Source: Streptomyces sp. F001 (GTDB taxonomy: Bacteria; Actinomycetota; Actinomycetes; Streptomycetales; Streptomycetaceae). From it: a stretch of 64,000 bases of DNA. This document shows positions 31,704-40,749 of this stretch, piece after piece. Location: NCBI RefSeq assembly GCF_004187715.1, contig NZ_QZWF01000001.1, forward strand, positions 558,001 through 622,000. Reading direction: 5' to 3'. Both the position numbers and the translations under genes were made by a program. The stretch's first letter is position 1, and each line of letters starts with the position of its first letter. The notes beneath the pieces were generated by a model. The model had not been told where the DNA came from and did no database searches. It saw nothing but the letters and a program-made list of their open reading frames with translations.

Positions 31704-32150
31704 ATGACCGCGTTTTCCCCGGACGCCACCGACTGGCGCATCCTCGATGTCCTGCAGCGGGAGGGCCGGGCCAGTTTCGCCGAGCTGGCGCGTGCCGTCT
31801 CGATGTCCGCCAGCGCGGTCACGGAGCGGGTGCGGCGTCTGGAGGAGGCGGGGGTCATCCAGGGGTACGCGGCCGTCGTGGACCCCGAGCGGCTGGGGCT
31901 GCCGGTCCTGGCGTTCGTGCGACTGCGCTATCCGAACGGTAACTACAAGCCGTTCCACGATCTCGTCGCCGCGACCCCCGAGATCCTGGAGGCGCACCAT
32001 GTGACGGGCGACGACTGCTTCGTCATCAAGGTCGCCGCGCGCTCGATGCGCCATCTGGAAGAGGTGTCCGGCAAGATCGGCGCACTGGGCTCGGTGACCA
32101 CGAGCGTGGTCTACTCGTCCCCACTGCCGCGCCGCCCGTTGGGCCGGTGA
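31704..32150 (+). CDS. Lrp/AsnC-family transcriptional regulator (second)
   Basis: The 148-residue regulator has a helix-turn-helix (ILDVLQREGRASFAELARAV, then SMSASAVTERVRRLEEAGVI) and an AsnC/RAM effector domain (LEAHHVTGDDCFVIKVAARS). The serine-rich recognition helix resembles cysteine- or lysine-sensing members of the family. ATG 31704 follows TATCCA by six bases (leaderless or short leader). It is divergent from the rhodanese gene and probably controls it. Confidence 0.92.
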   Translation: MTAFSPDATDWRILDVLQREGRASFAELARAVSMSASAVTERVRRLEEAGVIQGYAAVVDPERLGLPVLAFVRLRYPNGNYKPFHDLVAATPEILEAHHVTGDDCFVIKVAARSMRHLEEVSGKIGALGSVTTSVVYSSPLPRRPLGR

Positions 32151-32152
32151 GC

Positions 32153-35146
32153 TCAGCCGACGCCCCGCTGCCGCAGCACCGACCCCGACCGGCCCTTCAC
32201 CACCTCCAGCTGCGCATGGATCCGCCGCCGCAGATCGGCGACGTGGCTGACGATGCCGACGCTGCGGTCCCGCTCGCGCAGGGAGTCGAGGACGTCCAGG
32301 ACCTCGTCCAGCGTCTGGTCGTCGAGACTGCCGAAGCCCTCGTCGATGAACAGGGTGTCGAGCCGCACCCCGCCCGCCTCGTCGGTGACGACGTCCGCGA
32401 GACCGAGGGCGAGCGCGAGCGACGCGAAGAACGTCTCGCCGCCCGACAGGGTCGCCGTGTCCCGCTCCCGCCCGGTCCAGGCGTCGACGACGTGCAGCCC
32501 GAGGCCGCTACGGCCGCGGCCGGTGCGGTCGTCGGAGTGGACCAGGGTGTAGCGGCCGGAGGACATGCGGTGCAGTCGTACGGTCGCGGCGGCGGCCACC
32601 TGTTCCAGGCGGGCCGCGAGGACGTACGACTCCAGGCGCATCCTGCGCTCGTTCTCGGCGGAGGTGCCGGCCGCGAGCCCGGCCAGCCGGGCCACCCGCT
32701 CGTACTCCTCGCGCAGCGGCCCCAGCCCTCGTACCCCGGCGGCGGCCCGCGCGGAGAGCCGGTCGAGTTCGCTGCAGCGGCGGGCGGCGGCATCGCATGC
32801 GGAGGCCGCGTCACGCATCCGCTGGGCCGCCACCGCTGACGTGCGCTCGGCCGTGGCGAGGTCGGCGGGCGGCTGCCGGGCGGCGGCCGCGGTGTCGTCC
32901 TCGGCCAGGACCGCGCGTACGGCGGCCTCCTCGGACTGCCAGGCCTCCAGCCGTCGTTGCAGCTCACGGTGCGCGGTGTCGTCCAGCAGGGCGGCGGCCG
33001 CGGCCTGCGGGGTGTCGAAGCCGGCGCGGAAGGCGGCGTCGGCGAGCCGGGCGTCGGCGTCCTTGAGCCGCTGGTCCGTGGCCTCGGCGGCGCGGGCCGC
33101 GTCGGCCGCCTCGGTGAGCCGGGCGACCTGTAGCTCCAGTTGCGCGGCGCGCGCGGCCACACTGCCCGAGGAGCCCCGCGCCTGCGCCAACTCCCCTTCC
33201 AGGGAAGCCCTTTCGCGGTCCAGAGCCTCCCGGCGGGCCAGCCGGGAGGCAGCCCGCAGCTCGGCCTGTCGCCGGGCGGTGGTCCGCCGCTCGTGTTCGT
33301 GCTCGGCGTGGCGCAGTTCCTCGCGCGCGGCGTGCAGCCCGGACGCATCCCGGCGGGCCTGGGTAAGGAGCCGCTCCAATTCCTCGGCTTCGTCGGCGAG
33401 TTGGTCCGTCGGGGCGTCGCCCGCTTCGGCGGTCGCGGCGGCGAGGGCCTCTCGTACGAGGGCGAGGCGCCGCTCGTCCTCGGTGTGCGCTTCCTCCGCA
33501 CGCTGGTAGGCGGTCAGCGCCCGTTCCTCCGCCTCGCGGTCCACATGCCCGGCGATCTTCCGGGCGGGGGCGGGGTGTTCGGTGGCGCCGCAGACGGCGC
33601 AGGGCTCGCCGTCCTCGAGGTTCGCGGCGAGTTCGGCGGCGATGCCGTTCAGACGCTGTTCCTTCAGGTCGAGCCAGTGCGCCCGGGCCCGCAGCGCACG
33701 CTCTCCCGAGGCAAGGGCCTGCTGCTGGGCCCGCTCCGTGTCCCCGGCCAGTTGGTCGCGCAGCCGCGCGGCGCCGAGCCGCTGCTGCACGGGCTCGCGC
33801 TGCACGGCGAGCTGCTCTGCCCTGGAGACGGCCTCCTGCGCGGAGTCGATGCGCGCCTGCAGCCCGGCCCGGGTCGTCTCCCACTCGGCCAGCCAGGCCT
33901 CCGCCTCCCGGAGGGCGTCCTCGTCGGCGCGCTCCTGGCGGTCCAGGTCGACGCGCTCCCCACCGAGTGCGGCCAGGCGCTGCTCGGCGCGGCGGGCGGA
34001 TTCGAGGCCGCCCAGCTCCTCGGCGGTCCGGCGCGCGGCGGCCGCGAGCCCGGCCGCGGCCGCTTCGGCGAAGCCGTCCGGCAGCGCGGCACGCGCCTGT
34101 GCCTCGGCCGCGGCCGCCTGCCGGTGTTCGGCGCCGGCGGACTCCCGCAGCTCCAGGGCGGGCGCCACCGCCTCGGCCTTGCGGCCCCGCTCCATGCGCT
34201 GCCGGTCCGCCCGGTGGGCCTCGCTCCGCTCCTCCAGCAGCCGGGCCCGCTCCTGCGCCTGCGCGAACCGCTTCTGCAGCCGGTCCACTTCGCGTACGCC
34301 GTCGAGCGCGCGGTCGGCGGCGGCCTGGGCGGCCTCGGCGGCGGCCAGGCCGCACCGGGCGACGGTCAGCTGTTCGCGGGCGGTGCTGCGGGCGACGGCG
34401 GCGGCGGTCAGGACGGCCTCGGCCAGGCCGGGATCGCCGGGCGCCAGTTCGGGCAGTTCCATGGAGTCGGCCGCGGCCTGCTGCATGCGATGCGCCTCGG
34501 CCAGCAGCGCCGCGTCCCCGTCGCGCACCCCGGTCTCGGTGGCACGCCGGCGTTCGGCGAGCCGCTTCTCGACCTCCGCGAAACGGCGGGTGTCGAAGAG
34601 GCGGCCCAGCAGTCTCCCGCGGGCCTCGGCGTCGGCGCGCAGAAAGCGTGCGAAGTCGCCCTGGGGCAGCAGGACCACCTGGCAGAACTGCTCGCGGCTC
34701 ATGCCGAGCAGTTGGGTGATCTCCTCGCCGATCTCCTGGTGGGAGCGGCTGAGGTCCTTCCAGCTGCCGGCCGTGGCGTCGTACTCGCGCAGCCAGGTCT
34801 GCGCCTTGTCCAGTGTGGTGCCCGTGCCGCGCTTCTTGGGGCGCTCCCACGGCGGCTGCCGGGTGATCTCCAACCGGCGCCCGGCGACGGTCAGTTCGAG
34901 GGTGACCGACGTGCGCGTGGCGGGGGCGGCGTGGTCGCTGCGCAGGGTCGTGCCCTGGCCGCTCTGCCGGGCGCCCGGTACGGAGCCGTAGAGCGCGTAG
35001 CACACGGCGTCCAGGACGGACGTCTTGCCGGCGCCGGTCGGTCCGTGCAGCAGGAAGAGTCCCGCGGCCGACAGTTCGCCGAAGTCGACGGTCTGGGTGC
35101 CGCCGAAGGGGCCGAAGGCGGTGATGTCCAGCCGGTGCAGCCTCAT
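32153..35146 (-). CDS. sbcC: SbcC (Rad50-type) ATPase of the SbcCD nuclease
   Basis: The 997-residue SMC-like protein has Walker A HGPTGAGKTSVLDAVCYALYG near residue 35, two long coiled coils, a central zinc hook CAVC (within DGEPCAVCGATEHP, near residue 500) and C-terminal signature/Walker B TLSGGETFFASLALALGLAD and LDTLFIDEGFGSLDDQ. With SbcD it processes DNA ends, hairpins and double-strand breaks. The gene follows sbcD after 28 bases on the same strand. It ends two bases before the end of the convergent Lrp gene. Confidence 0.96.
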   Translation of the reverse strand: MRLHRLDITAFGPFGGTQTVDFGELSAAGLFLLHGPTGAGKTSVLDAVCYALYGSVPGARQSGQGTTLRSDHAAPATRTSVTLELTVAGRRLEITRQPPWERPKKRGTGTTLDKAQTWLREYDATAGSWKDLSRSHQEIGEEITQLLGMSREQFCQVVLLPQGDFARFLRADAEARGRLLGRLFDTRRFAEVEKRLAERRRATETGVRDGDAALLAEAHRMQQAAADSMELPELAPGDPGLAEAVLTAAAVARSTAREQLTVARCGLAAAEAAQAAADRALDGVREVDRLQKRFAQAQERARLLEERSEAHRADRQRMERGRKAEAVAPALELRESAGAEHRQAAAAEAQARAALPDGFAEAAAAGLAAAARRTAEELGGLESARRAEQRLAALGGERVDLDRQERADEDALREAEAWLAEWETTRAGLQARIDSAQEAVSRAEQLAVQREPVQQRLGAARLRDQLAGDTERAQQQALASGERALRARAHWLDLKEQRLNGIAAELAANLEDGEPCAVCGATEHPAPARKIAGHVDREAEERALTAYQRAEEAHTEDERRLALVREALAAATAEAGDAPTDQLADEAEELERLLTQARRDASGLHAAREELRHAEHEHERRTTARRQAELRAASRLARREALDRERASLEGELAQARGSSGSVAARAAQLELQVARLTEAADAARAAEATDQRLKDADARLADAAFRAGFDTPQAAAAALLDDTAHRELQRRLEAWQSEEAAVRAVLAEDDTAAAARQPPADLATAERTSAVAAQRMRDAASACDAAARRCSELDRLSARAAAGVRGLGPLREEYERVARLAGLAAGTSAENERRMRLESYVLAARLEQVAAAATVRLHRMSSGRYTLVHSDDRTGRGRSGLGLHVVDAWTGRERDTATLSGGETFFASLALALGLADVVTDEAGGVRLDTLFIDEGFGSLDDQTLDEVLDVLDSLRERDRSVGIVSHVADLRRRIHAQLEVVKGRSGSVLRQRGVG

Positions 35147-35174
35147 CGGGGCCCCTCCACCACGGTGTACGGCA

Positions 35175-36338
35175 TCACCGCGTCACCTCCCGCACGGCCT
35201 GGTCCGCGCGCACCGCGTCGAACGCGTCGCGCAGAACGGCCTGTTCGTCCGCGTCGGGCCCCGCGCCGCGCACATGGGCCACGAAGTCCTCGGCGATCTG
35301 CTGGTCGCTGCGGTCCGCGAGGCGGCGGGCGTAGGACACCTCGGGTTCGTCGGCGGCCCGCTCGGGGTCGAAGACGAGGCTGAGGGCGTGTGGGAACCGC
35401 TCGGTGAGGCGGGCCATGGGGTCGGCCGGGCGGACCTGGTCGGTGAGCGTCGCCTCGACCCAGGCCTCCTGGTGCGGCGCGAGCGCCGGATCGGCGAGCA
35501 GCTCTTCCAGTCGGCCCCGGATCCGGGCCAGCGGGCGCGGCACCGGGCAGTCGATGCGCTCGGCGGCGACCGAGCCGTCGGCGTCGAGGTCGACGAGCCA
35601 CATGCTCTTGCGGTGCGCGGTCTCCGAGAAGGAGTACGCCAGCGGAGAGCCGGAGTAGCGCACGCGCTCGGTGAGGGTCTGGCAGCCGTGCAGATGCCCG
35701 AGCGCCACGTAGTCCACGCCGTCGAAGACGGCCGCCGGCACCGACGCCACACCGCCGACGGTGATGTCCCGCTCGCTGTCGCTGGCCTCACCGCCGGTGA
35801 CGAAGGCGTGCGCGAGGACGACGGACCGCGTGCCGGGTGCGCGCGTGGCGAGGTCGGCACGGACCCGGTCCATGGCAGCGGCGAGCACGGCCTCGTGTCC
35901 CGGCTTCTCCACCCCGAACTCGTCCTTCACCAAGGCGGGTTCGAGGTACGGCAGACCATAGAAGGCAACGTCGCCGAAGTCGTCCCGAAGCACCACCGGC
36001 GTGCCGCACGCCGACGGCTCGGTGCGCAGATGAATGCCCGCCCGGCCGATCAGCCCGGCACCGACCCCGAGGCGGCGGGCGGAGTCGTGGTTCCCGGAGA
36101 TCATCACCGTCGGCACGCCGAGGTCGGCAAGCCGGTGCAGGGCGTCGTCGAACAGCTCCACCGCGGCCAGCGGCGGTACGGCCCGGTCGTACACGTCTCC
36201 CGACACGACGACCGCGTCCACGTCGTGCTCACGCACGGTCGTGACGAGGTGGCCGATGAACTCGGCCTGGGCGCCGAGCATGCTCACCCGGTGGAACGCC
36301 CGGCCGAGATGCCAGTCGGAAGTGTGCAGCAGTCTCAT
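35175..36338 (-). CDS. sbcD: SbcD (Mre11-type) exonuclease
   Basis: The 387-residue metallophosphoesterase nuclease carries all five metal-site motifs: LHTSDWHLGR, VVSGDVYDRAVPP, MISGNHDSARRL, VLAHAFV and ALGHLHGCQ. A C-terminal capping domain follows. It makes Mn2+-dependent 3'-5' exonuclease and endonuclease cuts together with SbcC, encoded just downstream. ATG 36338 matches the standard N-terminus MRLLHTSDWHLGR. The upstream 140-base spacer probably contains the operon promoter; no clear -35/-10 pair is visible. Confidence 0.96.
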   Translation of the reverse strand: MRLLHTSDWHLGRAFHRVSMLGAQAEFIGHLVTTVREHDVDAVVVSGDVYDRAVPPLAAVELFDDALHRLADLGVPTVMISGNHDSARRLGVGAGLIGRAGIHLRTEPSACGTPVVLRDDFGDVAFYGLPYLEPALVKDEFGVEKPGHEAVLAAAMDRVRADLATRAPGTRSVVLAHAFVTGGEASDSERDITVGGVASVPAAVFDGVDYVALGHLHGCQTLTERVRYSGSPLAYSFSETAHRKSMWLVDLDADGSVAAERIDCPVPRPLARIRGRLEELLADPALAPHQEAWVEATLTDQVRPADPMARLTERFPHALSLVFDPERAADEPEVSYARRLADRSDQQIAEDFVAHVRGAGPDADEQAVLRDAFDAVRADQAVREVTR

Positions 36339-36478
36339 GATCCCCGAGACTAACGGCCGGGTCTGACACCCCGGGCGGTTACTCCTGTATCGCCCCGTCA
36401 TGACCAGCCCGGCGCACATCCGTTGTGACCACTTGATACCGATTGCCCACCAATCCTTGTGGGGCACAGCACCCTTCG

Positions 36479-37105
36479 CTACGCGTCCCCGTACGCCTCC
36501 CCGCCCAGCTCGAACCCGGCCGTCCCGGCGGTGACATCCGCGAGCCAGGCCCGGAAGGCGTCCACGTCGGCGTCCGGGAGCCCGATCTCGATCGTGACCG
36601 CCTCCGCGTAGCGCACGTCCCGTACCTCTCGGCCGGTGGCGCGCAGGTCGTTCTGGACCTTGCCGGCCCGCTGGTAATCGACGGTCACCGTGGCCAGTCG
36701 GAAGCGGCGGCGGGTGATCGTGCCGAGGGCGTCCAGGGCCTCGCCGACCGCTGAGCCGTACGCCCTGATGAGGCCGCCCGCACCGAGCTTGACCCCGCCG
36801 TAGTAGCGGGTGACGACGGCGACGACGTACCGCATGTCGCGGCGCAGCAGCATCTGGAGCATCGGGACGCCGGCGGTGCCGCCCGGTTCGCCGTCGTCGC
36901 TCGCCTTCTGGACCGAGGCGTCGGCGCCGATGACGTACGCCCAGCAGTTGTGCGTGGCGTCGGCGTGCTCCTTGCGCACGGCGGCGATGAAGTCCTGGGC
37001 CTCCTGCTCGGTGGCGGCCGGGGCGAGGGTGCACAGGAAGCGCGAGCGGTTGACCTCGGTTTCGTGCACGCCCGCGCGGGCGACGGTGCGGTACTCGTCC
37101 TGCAT
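36479..37105 (-). CDS. YigZ/IMPACT-family protein
   Basis: The 208-residue protein has the UPF0029/IMPACT N-terminal domain (SRFLCTLAPAATEQEAQDFI, then THNCWAYVIG and DDGEPGGTAGVPMLQML, with RYYGGVKLGAGGLIRAYGSA). It ends in a DUF1949-type C-terminal domain. In eukaryotes IMPACT modulates translation control; in bacteria the role is unclear. The length is typical and ATG 37105 gives the standard start. It is a single gene between sbcD and sixA. Confidence 0.92.
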   Translation of the reverse strand: MQDEYRTVARAGVHETEVNRSRFLCTLAPAATEQEAQDFIAAVRKEHADATHNCWAYVIGADASVQKASDDGEPGGTAGVPMLQMLLRRDMRYVVAVVTRYYGGVKLGAGGLIRAYGSAVGEALDALGTITRRRFRLATVTVDYQRAGKVQNDLRATGREVRDVRYAEAVTIEIGLPDADVDAFRAWLADVTAGTAGFELGGEAYGDA

Positions 37106-37156
37106 CGGGCCAGCCTATGCGGTACGCGCGCGTGCGCCGGGCCCGGGAGAGGCGCC

Positions 37157-37711
37157 CTACTTCTTGCCCGGCTTCTTCTTGCCCCGCGGCACGATCATCG
37201 CCGTCAGCAGTGCCCTGCCCGGCGCGAGGGTGTGCCAGCCGCTGCCGTGCCAGGCCAGGACGGCGATCGCCGAGGTGGGGAACTTCACCCGGACCTGGTC
37301 CAGTGCGTCGTCGAGGCCGTCCCCGGCGAGCGCCAGGACCAGCTCCTCCAGACCGGGGTTGTGCCCGATCAGGAGCAGCGTCTCGACCTCCGGCGGCACC
37401 TCGTGCACGACGGCCAGCAGGTCGGGCACGTCGGCTCCGTACAGCCGCGCATCGTGCCGTACGGGCGGCGGGGTGCCCCACTGGGCGGAGGTGAGTTCCC
37501 AGGTCTGGCGGGCACGGGCGGCGGTGGAGCACAGGGCGAGGTCGGGCAGGCAGTCGGCCTCGGCGAGCGCGCGCCCCGCGGCCGGCGCGTCCCGTCGGCC
37601 GCGGGGTGCGAGCGGGCGCTCGTGATCGGCGACGTCGAGCGGCCAGGCGGACTTGGCATGCCGGAGCACGACCAGACGACGCAGCGGGCCGGATCCCGCC
37701 CGCGTGATCAT
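37157..37711 (-). CDS. SixA-type phosphohistidine phosphatase
   Basis: The 184-residue histidine phosphatase has the RHG-type motif LVVLRHAKSAWP, the second catalytic histidine in LLIGHNPGLEELVLALAG and the SixA-like ALCSTAARARQTWE. SixA removes phosphate from phosphohistidine on phosphotransfer proteins. The C-terminus is an unusual basic tail (PRGKKKPGKK). ATG 37711 overlaps the upstream gene's stop by four bases (ATGA), so translation is coupled to the CysRS-like gene. Confidence 0.88.
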   Translation of the reverse strand: MITRAGSGPLRRLVVLRHAKSAWPLDVADHERPLAPRGRRDAPAAGRALAEADCLPDLALCSTAARARQTWELTSAQWGTPPPVRHDARLYGADVPDLLAVVHEVPPEVETLLLIGHNPGLEELVLALAGDGLDDALDQVRVKFPTSAIAVLAWHGSGWHTLAPGRALLTAMIVPRGKKKPGKK

Positions 37712-38445
37712 GCCGGGGATCCCAGATCGCGGGCCAGGTCGAGTCCGAGCAGCCGGTCCGTGTAGGCGTACGTCTCGAACCGCGCGCCCTCCGGCAGGTC
37801 CGGGTCGGTCTCCACGCGGCGCAGGACGCGCAGGACCGACGGGACGTCCAGATCGTCTTCCCATGCGGTACGCAGCTGTTCGCGGACCTCTTCGGGAACG
37901 GGCCGCGAAGGGCGGCGCGCCCAGGTGGCGACGGCCCGGCGCCAGCGGGCGAGGGTGTCGCGGGCCTCGTCCAGGGCGGCGGCGTCGAGGCGCACCGGAC
38001 GACTTCTGTGCGGGGCGAGCAGCGCCAGACGCAACACGGCGGGATCGGCGCCGCCCGCGAGGGCCTGTCCGAGGTCGACCGGCCCGCGGTCCACGGGCGC
38101 GACCGCGACGCGCACTCCGTCGGGTGCCGCCCCGCCCTCCCCCACCACATGGAGGACCTGCCGCTCGACCGGCCCGGCGCCGACGTCGCTGCGGTCCTCG
38201 AAGGGCCGGATGCCGAGGGCCGCCGCGGCCGTGCGCAGTTCCGCCCGCTCCCGCTCGCCGGACAGCAGACCCAGGACCGGCGTACCCCCGAGTTCCAGGG
38301 CGCGGACCAGGACGTCCGCGACCAGCAGCACACGCAGGGCCGTGGCGTCGAGTCCGGGCGCGTGGGCCTCAACGCGGGTCAGTCCCCGGCGGGTGGCGGA
38401 CGCGTCGACGGTTTCGCCGGTTCGGGCGTCGATGATGCGCAGCAC
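37708..38445 (-). CDS. Cysteinyl-tRNA-synthetase-like protein of unknown function
   Basis: The 245-residue protein resembles pieces of cysteinyl-tRNA synthetase/MshC but lacks the HIGH and KMSKS signature motifs. It begins VLRIIDARTGETVD, contains TALRVLLVADVLVRALELGG where the nucleotide-fold helix would be, and ends with a helical segment YAYTDRLLGLDLARDLG like the CysRS C-terminal bundle. It is conserved in Streptomyces from memory but has no assigned function. It cannot be an active synthetase. GTG 38445 is chosen from similarity; ATG 38484 would add 13 residues. It overlaps sixA by four bases. Confidence 0.6.
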   Translation of the reverse strand: MLRIIDARTGETVDASATRRGLTRVEAHAPGLDATALRVLLVADVLVRALELGGTPVLGLLSGERERAELRTAAAALGIRPFEDRSDVGAGPVERQVLHVVGEGGAAPDGVRVAVAPVDRGPVDLGQALAGGADPAVLRLALLAPHRSRPVRLDAAALDEARDTLARWRRAVATWARRPSRPVPEEVREQLRTAWEDDLDVPSVLRVLRRVETDPDLPEGARFETYAYTDRLLGLDLARDLGSPA

Positions 38446-38628
38446 GGGGCGAGCGTAGGCGCGCGGGCGGTCGTACGCAGGCATCTGGTGTGGTTCCGGA
38501 CAAGGTGGCGGGGTTCCAGCATGCACCCGGGGACCGATCGAGGGAATCCCCGCACGCGGCCGCCCGTTGCAGTACAGAGCGGTTGTACCGCGTGTCCAGC
38601 ATGGCGACGAGGCCCAAGGAGGCCCACG

Positions 38629-39036
38629 GTGTACGGCGACGAAGCAACGGTCCGCAAGATCCTCACCGAGCTGGGAGACACCTGGGCGGTGGTGGGCCTG
38701 TCGTCGAACCAGGACCGCGCGGCGTACGGCGTCGCCCGGGTCCTCCAGCGCTTCGGCAAGCGGGTCGTGCCGGTCCACCCCAAGGCGGAGACGGTGCTCG
38801 GCGAGCAGGGCTACGCCTCCCTCGCCGAGATCCCCTTCGACGTGGACGTCGTCGACGTCTTCGTCAACAGCGGCCTCGCCGGCGCGGTCGCCGACGAGGC
38901 GGTCGCCAAGGGCGCCAAGGCGGTCTGGTTCCAGCTCGGCGTCATCGACGAGCCGGCCTACGACCGCACCCGCGCCGCGGGCCTGGACATGGTGATGAAC
39001 CGCTGCCCGGCCATCGAGATACCGCTTCTCGGCTAG
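38629..39036 (+). CDS. CoA-binding-domain protein (YccU/CoA_binding_2 family)
   Basis: The 135-residue Rossmann protein contains WAVVGLSSNQDRAAYGVARV, VVPVHPKAETVLGEQGYASL and DVVDVFVNS. The helix end KAVWFQLGV and the terminal MNRCPAIEIP are typical of CoA_binding_2 proteins. It probably binds CoA or acyl-CoA; its enzymatic role is unknown. GTG 38629 follows a strong AAGGAGG by six bases (38616-38622). It stands alone on the plus strand. Confidence 0.92.
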   Translation: MYGDEATVRKILTELGDTWAVVGLSSNQDRAAYGVARVLQRFGKRVVPVHPKAETVLGEQGYASLAEIPFDVDVVDVFVNSGLAGAVADEAVAKGAKAVWFQLGVIDEPAYDRTRAAGLDMVMNRCPAIEIPLLG

Positions 39037-39079
39037 AACCGACCCGGCGGGCCGGGCCGGCCGTGGCCATAATGCTCGG

Positions 39080-40303
39080 GTGACCAACCCCTCCCCCCGC
39101 ATCAACTCCCTTGCCCCGCAACGGTTTCCGGTCGTCATCGTCGGCGCCGGGCCGGCCGGGCTGACGCTCGGCAGCATTCTGCGGGCCGCGTCCGTCGACT
39201 GTGTGGTGCTGGAGGTGGAGAGCAGGGAGTTCATCGAGCAACGGCCGCGGGCCGGGGTCCTCGAGGAGTGGGCCGTGCGCGGGCTCGAGCGGCGGGGCCT
39301 GGCCGGGAACCTGCTGGAACGCGCCCAGGTGCACACCCAGTGCGAGTTCCGCTTCGGCGGGCAGCGTCACCGGTTGTCGTACGCCGAACTGACGGGGCAA
39401 CACCACTTCGTCTACCCGCAGCCGCTGCTGGTGACGGACCTGGTGCGCGAGTACGCCGACATACGCGCCGGGGACATCCGGTTCGGAGTGCGGGACGTCC
39501 AACTGCACGACCTTGACACCGACCGGCCCTCGGTGTCGTACACCTGCCCCGAGACCGGTCGACGTCAGGTGCTCCACTGCGACGTCGTGGCCGGCTGCGA
39601 CGGGGCGCGCGGCGTGGCGCGGACGGCGCTGCCACCGGAGCGGGTCCGCGTTGCGCGGCACGACTACGGCATCGGCTGGCTGGCACTGCTCGCCGAGGCG
39701 CCGCCGTCGTCCGACTGTGTCGTGTTCGGCATCCACCCGCGCGGGTTCGCCGGACACATGGCCCGCAGCCCTCAGGTGACCCGCTACTACCTGCAGTGCC
39801 CGCCGGGCGACGACCCGGAGAACTGGCCGGAGGACCGCGTCTGGGCCGAACTCCAGGAGCGGCTCGGCGCGACGGACACACCACCGCTCGCCGAAGGCCG
39901 GCTGCTCGAGAAGCGCGTGCTCGACATGCACAACTACGTCGTCGAGCCGATGGCGTACGGCCGGCTGTTCCTGGCCGGAGACGCGGCCCACCTCACCGCG
40001 CCCATCGCCGCCAAGGGCATGAATCTCGCCCTCCACGACGCCTTCCTGCTCGGCGACGCGCTCGTCGCGTACCTCACCGAGGGCGACGCGAGCGGACTGC
40101 ACGGCTACTCGGCGGACAGCCTGGGCCGGGTGTGGGACTACCAGGAGTTCTCGCAGTGGCTGTCCGAGGTGTACCACGGGACCGCTTCGGGCGACCCGTA
40201 CCGCGCAGGCACCACCCTGGCCCGGCTGCGCCGCCTGTTCACCTCTCCCTCCGCCGCGACCGCCTTCGCGGAGCAGTACCTCGGCATGGACGCGACGACC
40301 TGA
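39080..40303 (+). CDS. pobA: 4-hydroxybenzoate 3-monooxygenase
   Basis: PobA is the FAD-dependent NAD(P)H monooxygenase that converts 4-hydroxybenzoate to protocatechuate, feeding the beta-ketoadipate pathway. The 407-residue protein has the FAD motif VVIVGAGPAGLTLGSILRAA, the DG-type motif VVAGCDGARG, the substrate-side YPQPLLVTDLV and the second FAD motif LAGDAAHLTAPIAAKGMNLA. The GTG is six bases after a CATAAT -10 box (39068-39073), so it is probably leaderless. No protocatechuate genes or PobR-like regulator are adjacent. Confidence 0.93.
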   Translation: MTNPSPRINSLAPQRFPVVIVGAGPAGLTLGSILRAASVDCVVLEVESREFIEQRPRAGVLEEWAVRGLERRGLAGNLLERAQVHTQCEFRFGGQRHRLSYAELTGQHHFVYPQPLLVTDLVREYADIRAGDIRFGVRDVQLHDLDTDRPSVSYTCPETGRRQVLHCDVVAGCDGARGVARTALPPERVRVARHDYGIGWLALLAEAPPSSDCVVFGIHPRGFAGHMARSPQVTRYYLQCPPGDDPENWPEDRVWAELQERLGATDTPPLAEGRLLEKRVLDMHNYVVEPMAYGRLFLAGDAAHLTAPIAAKGMNLALHDAFLLGDALVAYLTEGDASGLHGYSADSLGRVWDYQEFSQWLSEVYHGTASGDPYRAGTTLARLRRLFTSPSAATAFAEQYLGMDATT

Positions 40304-40304
40304 C

Positions 40305-40664
40305 TCAGTCGTGCTCCGGCCGCCCGGTGAGCCGGTGGTCGGCGAGGCTCAGCGCCTCGTCCAGGACCCTGCGCAGATGGCCGTCGCGCAGGGCGTAGAT
40401 CACCCGGCGGCCCTCCTTGCGCGTGGTCACCAGTCCCGCGAGCCTCAGCCGTGCCAGGTGCTGGCTGACCGCGGGCCGCGCCGCACCGCACGCCTCGGTG
40501 AGCGTGGTGACGTCGGCCTCACCACCGCTCAGGGCGTGCAGCAGGGTCAGGCGGGTGCGGTCACCCAGCAGCGCGAGGAGTTCGGCGGCGAGCGCGAACT
40601 GCTCCTCGCCCGGGGTGCGCGGATGCGCATCGTGCGCAGATGACAGGTGCATGCGTGCGCTCAT
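40305..40664 (-). CDS. ArsR/SmtB-family metal-responsive repressor
   Basis: The 119-residue winged-helix repressor has the ArsR core: LLALLGDRTRLTLLHALSGG, the recognition helix GAARPAVSQHLARLRLAGLV and the wing TTRKEGRRVIYALRDGHLRR. The N-terminal HLSSAHDAH and the C-terminal DHRLTGRPEHD contain histidines and aspartates suited to zinc or cobalt/nickel sensing. ATG 40664 is used; 40652 is possible. It is divergent from a cation-efflux gene, the classical arrangement. An imperfect repeat (TGCGTGCGC ... ACGCACA) near 40653-40672 may be the operator. Confidence 0.9.
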   Translation of the reverse strand: MSARMHLSSAHDAHPRTPGEEQFALAAELLALLGDRTRLTLLHALSGGEADVTTLTEACGAARPAVSQHLARLRLAGLVTTRKEGRRVIYALRDGHLRRVLDEALSLADHRLTGRPEHD

Positions 40665-40749
40665 ACGCACATAATGCCCCCGGGGAGCGGGTACGTCCAC
40701 CAACGCACCGAACCCGTTCGTCCACCCCGCGCACCGGGAGGGGATCCAC

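Noticed and set aside
36339..36478. Possible tRNA in the spacer upstream of sbcD
   Set aside because: No cloverleaf or TTCRA box could be seen; no tRNA or rRNA was found anywhere in the window.
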